Shown one piece after another: positions 57,425 to 64,000 of a stretch of 64,000 nt of DNA. Position numbers and translations under genes: made by a program. Numbering within the stretch: position 1 is the stretch's first letter; every line of letters begins with the position of its first letter. The stretch is from Okapia johnstoni (lineage: Eukaryota > Chordata > Mammalia > Artiodactyla > Giraffidae). The notes below the pieces were generated by a model. It saw only the letters and a program-made list of their open reading frames with translations. It did no database searches and was not told the origin of the DNA. The DNA is taken from the NCBI GenBank assembly GCA_024291935.2, contig CM044307.1, positions 98,275,461 to 98,339,460 of the forward strand. The letters are read 5' to 3'.

Positions 57425-57560
57425 CTTTTTTAAAAAAATATTTATTCAGCTTTTTTGACTGCACAGCATGTGGGATCTTAGTTCCCAGCCGAGGGATCAA
57501 ACCCGTGGACCCTGCAGTGGAAACGCAGATTCTTAACCACTGGGCCACTAGGGAAGTCCC
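57425..57560 (-). mobile_element. CHR-2 SINE nested in L1M
   Basis: Reverse CHR-2: TTTTTGACTGCACAGCATGT, GGGATCTTAGTTCCCAGCCG, AGGGATCAAACCCGTGGACC, ACCACTGGGCCACTAGGGAA. L1 ORF2 sequence lies on both sides. Confidence 0.9.
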
Positions 57561-58427
57561 TTTTTTAATCCTTTTGACAAAGGCCTTTGCAAAGCAAAAT
57601 GTTTTAAATTTTAAGTCCAGTTTATCCATATTTCTTTTGGGGGTCATACTTTTAATGCTGTACTTAAGAACTATTTTCTTCACCCATGGTTAGGAAAAAA
57701 TTTCTTCCATTTTTTCCCATAAAAGTTTTATGGTTTTAGGCATTACATTTAGATACAACATACATGTTCAATTATTCCAGTTCCAATTATGAAAAAATTC
57801 TTCTTCATTTAATCACCTTGACATCCTTGTTCAAATTGATTGTATTTGTGTGCTTTTATTTCTGGTCTGTCCATTCTGTCCCATTGATATATGTGTCAAT
57901 TCTTTGGTAACACCATACTCTGTTGATTACCTTAACTTTATTAAAAAAAGCCTCAGAATCAGGTCCTGGAAATCCCCCAACTTTTTTTTGCTTCAAAATT
58001 GCTTTGGCTTTCTGGTTCCATATGAATTTTAAAATCAGCTTGTTTGATTGCTACAGAAATTTCTCCTAGGCATTTTTAAAGAAGTTGTATTGATTCTATA
58101 ATGCAATTTCTGTATATCAATTTGGGGTAATTGACATCTTAATAATATTGAATCTTTTAATCTATGAACATGGTCTATCTCTCCCTTTATTTTTTATTTC
58201 TCTTACATCAATGTTTTGTAAATTTTCAACATACAGATACTGGATATTGTTAAGGTATTAGTCATCTAAATATTTTAGAGAGTGCTATTATAAATGGTAT
58301 TTTAAAACATTTTTTATATCCTAATTGCTTATTGTTACTTATAGAAATACTAATTGTTGCATTTCTACTTGTTTCCTATGGTCATAGTAAATTTTATTTA
58401 CTAGTTTTAGGGACTGCTTATGAGTAT

Positions 58428-58630
58428 GGGCTTCCCTGGAGGCTCAGATGGTAAAGCGTCTGCCTGCAATGTGGGAGACCTGAATTCGATCCCTGGGTTA
58501 GGAAGATCCCCTGGAGAAGGAAATGGTAACCCACTCCAGTACTCTTGCCTGGAAAATCCCATGGATGGAGGAGCCTGGCAGACTACAGTCCCATGGGGTA
58601 ACAGAATCGGACATGACTGAGCGACTTCAC
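58428..58630 (+). mobile_element. Bov-tA SINE nested in L1M
   Basis: Plus-strand copy with a well kept head (GGGCTTCCCTGGAGGCTCAG) and B box (ATTCGATCCC). The 9-bp direct repeat TATGAGTAT flanks it (58,419-58,427 and 58,631-58,639). Confidence 0.95.
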
Positions 58631-59074
58631 TATGAGTATTTCTTGATTTTTTTTTTAATTCAGGCAATCCTCTTGTCTACAGAGAAGAACAGTTTTACTG
58701 CTTCTTTTCAATCTGTTGCCTTTTGCTTTTTCATCTTATTGTACCTGTTAGAACTTAGAGATGTTAAAAAGAAATGGTGAGAGCAGATAGCTTTATATTT
58801 CCCCCCAATTTTAGAGGAAAGCATCCAGTCTGTTATCAAGTTTGATGTTAGCTCTAGGGCTATTTTTTTTAGATATCCTTTGCTAGGTTAAAATTCTCTT
58901 TCTGCTGTTGACATAACTTTAAAAAAATTATGCATGGGTGTTAAATTTTGTTATGTGCTTTTTTCTGTGTCTACTGATATCAGATTTTATTCACTAGTCT
59001 GTTACTAGGGTGAATTACATTTATTTTTAGAATGTTAAAGTAGACTTGTATTATTGGAATGAACCTCAATCAAT

Positions 59075-59131
59075 TATGAAATAATATATGTTTGTATATG
59101 GTAGGTATGAAATAATATATGTTTGCATATG
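59075..59131. repeat. 31-bp tandem duplication inside L1M
   Basis: TATGAAATAATATATGTTTG begins at 59,075 and again at 59,106, with one difference in the next bases. A local duplication that arose after the L1 inserted. Confidence 0.9.
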
Positions 59132-59141
59132 CTACGTGTAC

Positions 59142-59359
59142 ATGTGTGCTCAGTCACTCAGTCGTGTCCGGCTCTGTGACTACATGAACTATATAGCCTG
59201 CCAGGTTCTTCTGTCCATGGAATTTCCCAGGCATGAACACTGAAGTGGGTTGCCATTTTCTCTTCCAGGGCATCTTCCCAACCCAGAGATTGAACCTGCA
59301 TCTCTTGAGTCTCCTGCATTGGCAGGTGGATTCTTTACCACTGTGCCACCTGGGAAGCT
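59142..59359 (-). mobile_element. Bov-tA SINE nested in L1M
   Basis: Reverse-complement copy from GTGTGCTCAGTCACTCAGTC to the head at CACCTGGGAAGC. It lies just downstream of the 31-bp duplication. The opposite-strand frames here are repeat shadows. Confidence 0.94.
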
Positions 59360-59651
59360 ATGTTTGTGTATACATACATACATACGATATGTTGATATAT
59401 TTTCTTGAGGATTTTTGAATCTATATTCATGAAAATATTTATACTTTTCTTGTATGTCTGTATGGGTTTAGTGTCAGTGTAATGCTAGACTCAAAATGAG
59501 TTTGGAAGTGTTCTTTCTTCTTCCATTTTCTGAAAGAGCTACTGTGAAACTGATAGGATTTCTTCCTTGAGTATTTGGTAGAATTCCTAAGTGAAACCAT
59601 CTGAGCCTGGAGTTGTCTTTGTTGGAAGGATTTTAATTGTAAATTTAATTT

Positions 59652-59696
59652 TAAAAAATTATTTATTTTAATTGGAGGATAATTACTTTATGGTAT
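59652..59696 (-). mobile_element. Ultra-short L1 3' end insertion
   Basis: TAAAAAATTATTTATTTTAA then TTGGAGGATAATTACTTTAT is the reverse complement of a bovine L1 3' terminus. It interrupts the ORF2 phrase around AAATTTAATT...TAGTTGTAGGCCTATTCAGG of the older L1. Only about 45 bp were inserted. Confidence 0.6.
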
Positions 59697-60099
59697 TAGT
59701 TGTAGGCCTATTCAGGTCATCTGTTTCAGTTTGATATTTTGTGTCTTTCAAGGAATTATCTGTTTTATTTAACTTGTCAAAATGCTGTTCATAGTGTCCC
59801 TTATTATCCTCTTAATGTTTGTAGGGTTTGCAGTGATACTGTCTCTTCCATTCCTCTTATTGGTAATTGTGTCTTTCTTGCATTCTTTGTAAATCCACAT
59901 AGAGATTTACATCTCTATCTGATGAGAAAGATTAAATCTGATAAAAATCAATTGTACTGGTCTTTTCAGAGAGTTGGCTTTTTGTTTCATGGATATTTTT
60001 TTCTGCTGTTGTTTTTTGTTGTTGTTGTCAGTTTCATTAATTTTTTTCTCTTGCCTGTATTATTTCACTTCCTTCTGCTTGTTTTTGATGTAATGTGTT

Positions 60100-60167
60100 T
60101 GGTTTTTAACCCAGGCCTCCTGCATTGCAGGCAGATTCCTTACTGTCTGAGCCGCCAAGGAAGCCCA
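60100..60167 (-). mobile_element. Bov-tA head fragment
   Basis: Only the tRNA-like head in reverse: ACCCAGGCCTCCTGCATTGC, AGGCAGATTCCTTACTGTCT, GAGCCGCCAAGGAAGCCC. The Bov-A unit is missing, so the copy is partial or decayed. Confidence 0.88.
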
Positions 60168-61250
60168 AGGTGAAAGCTTATATTGATGATTTTGAACTTT
60201 ATTATATAAGCTTTTAATGATACCATTTATCCTCAATGGACTTCTTTGGCAGCATCCAACAGATTTTGATGTATTGTAATTTCATTTTATTTTTATTTAT
60301 TAAAAGTGTATTCTAATTTCCCTGGAGACTTCCTTGTTGACCTGAGGATTATTTAGAAATGTGTTGTTTAATTTCCAAATATTTGGGCATTTTCCAGTTA
60401 TCTTTCTCTTATTGTTTTTAGTTTAATTCTTCTGTGGTCAGAAAACGTATTTTGTAGCATTTAATTTCCTTTAAATTTGTTTATTTCGTGGCCCAGGATG
60501 AATGTTCCATCTTCACTTGAAAGAATAGGGATTTGGCTGTTGTTGGAGTATATTAAAAATGTCAAGTCAAATTGGTTGGTAGTATTGTTTACTTCTACTT
60601 TTTTTTTTAATCAATTTTCCGTCTACTTTTTTAAAAAATTTCTGAGAAGTATTGAAGTCTCCCAGTATATTTGTGGATATATTTATTCCTCTTTTCTGTT
60701 CCATCAGCTTTTGCTTTATGTATTTTGATATTCTGTTGTTAGATGAATAAAATAGTTTTTTTAATGTCTCCTTGTTGAATTGATGCTTTTGTCATCATGA
60801 AATGTTCCTTTTTATCCTTATTTTTTTTGGTTCTGATACCTTCTTTGCCTAATATTAATATAGCCACTCAAGCTTTCTTTTGATTTAAATTTGCATGATA
60901 TGTTTTTATTTCTTTTGACTTTTTACTCACCTATATCCTTGTATTTAATGTGAGTTTTTGTAGACAAAATATAGTTTGGGTCTTTGGTATTATTGTTGCA
61001 TTTCCTCACACTTAATCCTTTAGTGTGTGTGTTTAAACCATTTTCACTTAATGTAATTACTGATATAGTTGGATTTAGATCTACCATTGTATTATTTTCT
61101 GTTTTTATCTTCTGTTTTTTTCCCTTCTCTCGTATCTCTTCCTGCCTTTTTTTTTTGTATTATTTGAAATTTTAGTATTTATTAATTGCTTTTTTGACTC
61201 TATTTTATTCATAGGGTTTTAAAAAATTACAGTGTACATAACTGACTTTT

Positions 61251-61407
61251 CCATTTTCACTTTTCCCCTTCATGCACTGGAGAAGGAAATGGCAACCCAC
61301 TGCAGTATTCTTGCCTGGAGAATCCCAGGGACGGCCGAGCCTGGTGGGCTGCCGTCTATAGGGTTGCACAGAGTCGGACTTGACTGAAGCGACTTAGCAG
61401 CAGCAGC
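61251..61407 (+). mobile_element. Bov-A2 SINE, 5'-truncated, nested in L1M
   Basis: Part of the linker (CATTTTCACTTTTCC), one full Bov-A unit (GGAGAAGGAAATGGCAACCC ... GAAGCGACTTAG), then a short CAG tail. The exact 11-bp direct repeat AACTGACTTTT flanks it (61,240-61,250 and 61,408-61,418). Confidence 0.95.
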
Positions 61408-63540
61408 AACTGACTTTTGCAGTCTACTTTATATGTCTTTATCCTTCCTAACTACACAGTGCTAGAATTTTTGCTTTATGTATCATACATATTTTTAAAA
61501 GCTTTGAGAAGAAAATAATCTATTTACCCTGTTGGTCTTTCTTCGTTGCTGGTATTTCCCTTTGACATGAAGGGCTTCCCTTAAGCATTGCTTTTATTGT
61601 TAGTCTGCTGGTGACAAATTCTGTTTGCTTTCTTTTGTCTGAGAGTGTCTTAATTTTGATTTCATTCCTAAAGTGTATTTTCACTGAATCTGTAGCCGTG
61701 GGCGGATTAGTTCTTGTCCTTTAGTGCTTTAACAGTGTTTTTCCACTGTCTTCTGCCCTCCATGGTTTCTCGTGAGGAATCCACAGTCATTTGGATCCTC
61801 ACCTGTGTTTAATGGTCTTTTTTTCCTCTGAGTGCTTTCAGCCATTTGATTACAATGCGTCTGGATATGATTTTGAGTTTATCTTTTTTGAGGTTCATTT
61901 GGCTTAATGAATCTGTAAATAAGTGTTCCACCAGATTTAGGGTTCTGTCCACCATTATTCCTTCATATATTTTTTTTGCACCCTGATCATTCTCCTCTCC
62001 TTCCAGGAATCCAGTAACACACATGTGTAACCTTTTGAGTTTTGTCCCACATGTCCTTGAAATTCTGTTCCTTAAAAACAACCAATCTTTTCTTCAGACT
62101 CGTTAATTTCTGTTGGTTTATCTTCAGGTCCACTGACACTTTCCCTTTTCATCTCTGTTTTGCTAGTGAGACAATCCACTGAATTTTTCGATTTCAAAAT
62201 TTTAGTGTGAGTGCTTTACAAATTTTTAACTTTTTGTACTTGCGTCAAAATAAAAAAGAATGGGAAAAAATTTAATACTTACTCTTTCTTTTTTATGATT
62301 TCTTGATTTCTATGAAGACCTTTCCCTTTCAATTCAAGAGTGTGTTCATGTTTACCACAGTTATAATTGCTTTTTAAAAAATCTTCATTAATTTTAAGAT
62401 CATCTTAGACTGGTCCCTATTGTTTGTTGTTTTCTTTGTGAATTGGCCAGAATTTCCTAGTGTTTTGTATGTTGAGTGAGTTTGGATTATACCCTGGACT
62501 TTTTGAATATTGTTTTCTGAGACTTTGAGTCTTGTTAAAGGCCCCTTGAGGACGATGATTTCTTTTGTTTCTCTGTTTCAGCAGGCAGTCAGCCCACTTA
62601 GGTTTGTACCATTTCAGTAGGTGGTTTTCCCAAGGTCAGTCCTGTTTTCCAACCCGTTGCTGCTTTGGGTCCACATCATGCATTCCTCTCTCTGGGTTTC
62701 ATTTCAGACGCGGGTGGTGGTTTGGATCACAGCTTCATTCTCAAAGCTCCTGTGGGGTTTCTTTGTGTCTGTGTCCCAAAGTGCACAGTTGGAAGGCACT
62801 GGGACTTGTGTTGGTTTATACACAGCATTAGAGGACCCCTTTCTCTAGATCTTTCCTCATTGGATTTCCCCCAGTACTCTCTGACTCACACGGGTCTGTT
62901 TTTCTATTTCTGTTGGGGGAAAAAAAAAAGCTAGTGTTGCAGTTTAGTTCCCTGTGCTGTTTCATAGTTCTGCCCATTTGGGCTGCCCTAGGGAATAGAG
63001 CAATAGGGGTTGAGTGGAGTGGGAGGTTTGAGGGAAGACCGAGACAGAAAGAGAAATGCTGATCCCATCACATTCTTCAGACCACTTGGGTTCATTTGCA
63101 CAGTTCCTTTGAGTCAAGTAATGGGTTTTCCCTCTAGATCTTAATGCTTGAGTCATAGCTGTGGCAGAACTGCATGGCTGGGACTGCAACTGGTTTCTGG
63201 GCAGGACAGGGAGAGGAAAAAAAGGAAGGATTCCCTCCATACTCTCCTGTTTGCAGGAGGACCTTTCCTAAGTCCTCTGTAGAGAGAGGACTTTCTCCTG
63301 GAGTTTGTTCTTGTCGTCGTTGCCATTTCTGCCTCCCATGTAGTTCTGGGATTCAGGTTCAGCCTTGAGTCAAATCAGGAATGTAAAGAAGAGGGGTAAA
63401 ATCTAGAAACCACCATTGTACTGGTTCTTTAGGTTTTTACTTCCCTCCCTGAATCACCTGCTCTTGCTTATTTCTCAGAGTTTTCAAGTAGCTGCATTTT
63501 GTGTTTTGTCCAGAGTTTTCCGAAGAGGATGTAGAGGTAT

Positions 63541-63728
63541 TTCTCTATCTTGGGGTGGTATAAAGAAACCAAAATAGTGTTTTTTTTAAATTATTATTTG
63601 ATTTGCCAATAATAAAATACACATTATAGAAAGTCTGGGAAGTACAAAATTAAGGGAAAAACTACCCATTTTACTGTAACTTAAAATTAAGTACTCCTAG
63701 CATTTTTATGTATACCGATGCTCACTTT
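63541..63728. other. Unassigned AT-rich flank
   Basis: TTGCCAATAATAAAATACAC and GTCTGGGAAGTACAAAATTA resemble old L1 3' end sequence, but I cannot fix the family. No gene. Confidence 0.3.
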
Positions 63729-63992
63729 CTTTTTTTTTTTTTTTTTATTTGGCTGTGTGGAGTCTTAACTGCAGCACTTAGGATCTTCATTGTGTTGTGA
63801 AGGGTCTTTTGCTACAGTGCTTTCTAGTTGTGGCCTGTGGGCTCCAGAGCATGGGGGCTCAATAGTTACAGTGTGGACTTGAGTTGCTCTGTGGCATGTG
63901 GGATTTCGTTTCCCAGACCAGGGACTGAACCTGTATCCCCTGCGATGCAAGGTGGATTCTTAACCACTGGGCCACCAGGGAAGTCCTCAATT
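63729..63992 (-). mobile_element. CHR-2 tRNA-derived SINE
   Basis: Reverse CHR-2 with a T-rich start (poly-A tail of the minus strand), GGCTGTGTGGAGTCTTAACT, TTTCGTTTCCCAGACCAGGG and GCCACCAGGGAAGTCCTC. The 8-bp repeat CTCACTTT flanks it (63,721-63,728 and 63,993-64,000), the second copy being the last bases of the window. Confidence 0.9.
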
Positions 63993-64000
63993 CTCACTTT

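Larger units (their letters stand above)
56060..63540 (-). mobile_element. Ancient L1 (L1M type), nearly full length
   Basis: Reverse complement of one long L1: 3' UTR (TGCCTCTTTGTAGTCAACAA), ORF2 (reverse-transcriptase region 57,000-60,100; endonuclease region about 60,200-61,200 with ATTAATATAGCCACTCAAGC), and the ORF1/5' UTR side (CTGCCCTCCATGGTTTCTCG; TTTTGAGTTTTGTCCCACAT; CAGCAGGCAGTCAGCCCACT). Hundreds of substitutions and stops. Seven or more later elements sit inside. The right boundary, in G+C-richer 5' UTR-like sequence, is approximate. Frames of 60-144 codons within it are all relics. Confidence 0.8.

Noticed and set aside
1..64000. CRISPR arrays, operons, prophage or plasmid features
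   Set aside because: The window is clearly vertebrate nuclear DNA. Direct repeats found are microsatellites, tandem duplications or transposon target duplications.

Overview
This is nuclear DNA from a ruminant, most likely a bovid such as cattle. The sequence is dominated by Bov-tA/Bov-A2 SINEs, a BovB (RTE) LINE tail and CHR-1/CHR-2 tRNA-derived SINEs, a combination known only from ruminants and close relatives. Older layers shared by all placental mammals (MIR, L2, L3/CR1, MER5A, MLT1, Tigger and L1M relics) lie beneath them. I see no bacterial genes, no complete protein-coding gene, no RNA gene and no CRISPR array. Nearly all open frames longer than 60 codons are repeat relics or chance frames. 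Repeat family names come from memory of consensus sequences, not from a database search.

Layout. 1-13,190: AT-rich flank with BovA, CHR-2, BovB, L1 and L3 pieces and a cluster of four MER5-type relics near 9.0-10.0 kb. About 13,190-14,460: the only clear gene signal, a CpG island with GC boxes, a TTTAAAA motif, a (CGCTCC)6 hexamer repeat and a good plus-strand splice donor at 13,919/13,920. I read it as the promoter and non-coding first exon of a plus-strand gene, which I cannot name. 14,640-18,540: repeat-poor DNA, probably the start of intron 1, with a possible minus-strand retrocopy near 17.9 kb. 18.5-46.5 kb: presumed intron with scattered SINEs, two plus-strand and one minus-strand MLT1 pieces, a 693-bp solo LTR nested in one of them (36,238-36,930), and an exon-like open frame at 34.34-34.56 kb. 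46,530-49,770: more than 3 kb without recognisable transposons, which looks like constrained regulatory DNA. 50.0-53.05 kb: an old minus-strand L1 with a 5' inversion, invaded by a younger L1 and a Tigger element. 54.7-55.6 kb: a 5'-truncated L1 with an 11-bp target duplication. 56.06-63.54 kb: an almost full-length ancient L1 on the minus strand, carrying at least seven later insertions.

All seven substantial L1 elements lie on the minus strand. L1s inside genes tend to lie antisense to the host gene, so this agrees with a long plus-strand transcript starting at the CpG island. Several insertions have readable target-site duplications, so their order of arrival can be worked out. I found no new biological system. 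The best leads are the promoter/first exon, the transposon-free block at 46.5-49.8 kb, the twin-primed L1, two roughly 45-bp L1 insertions, and the unexplained open frame at 34.4 kb.
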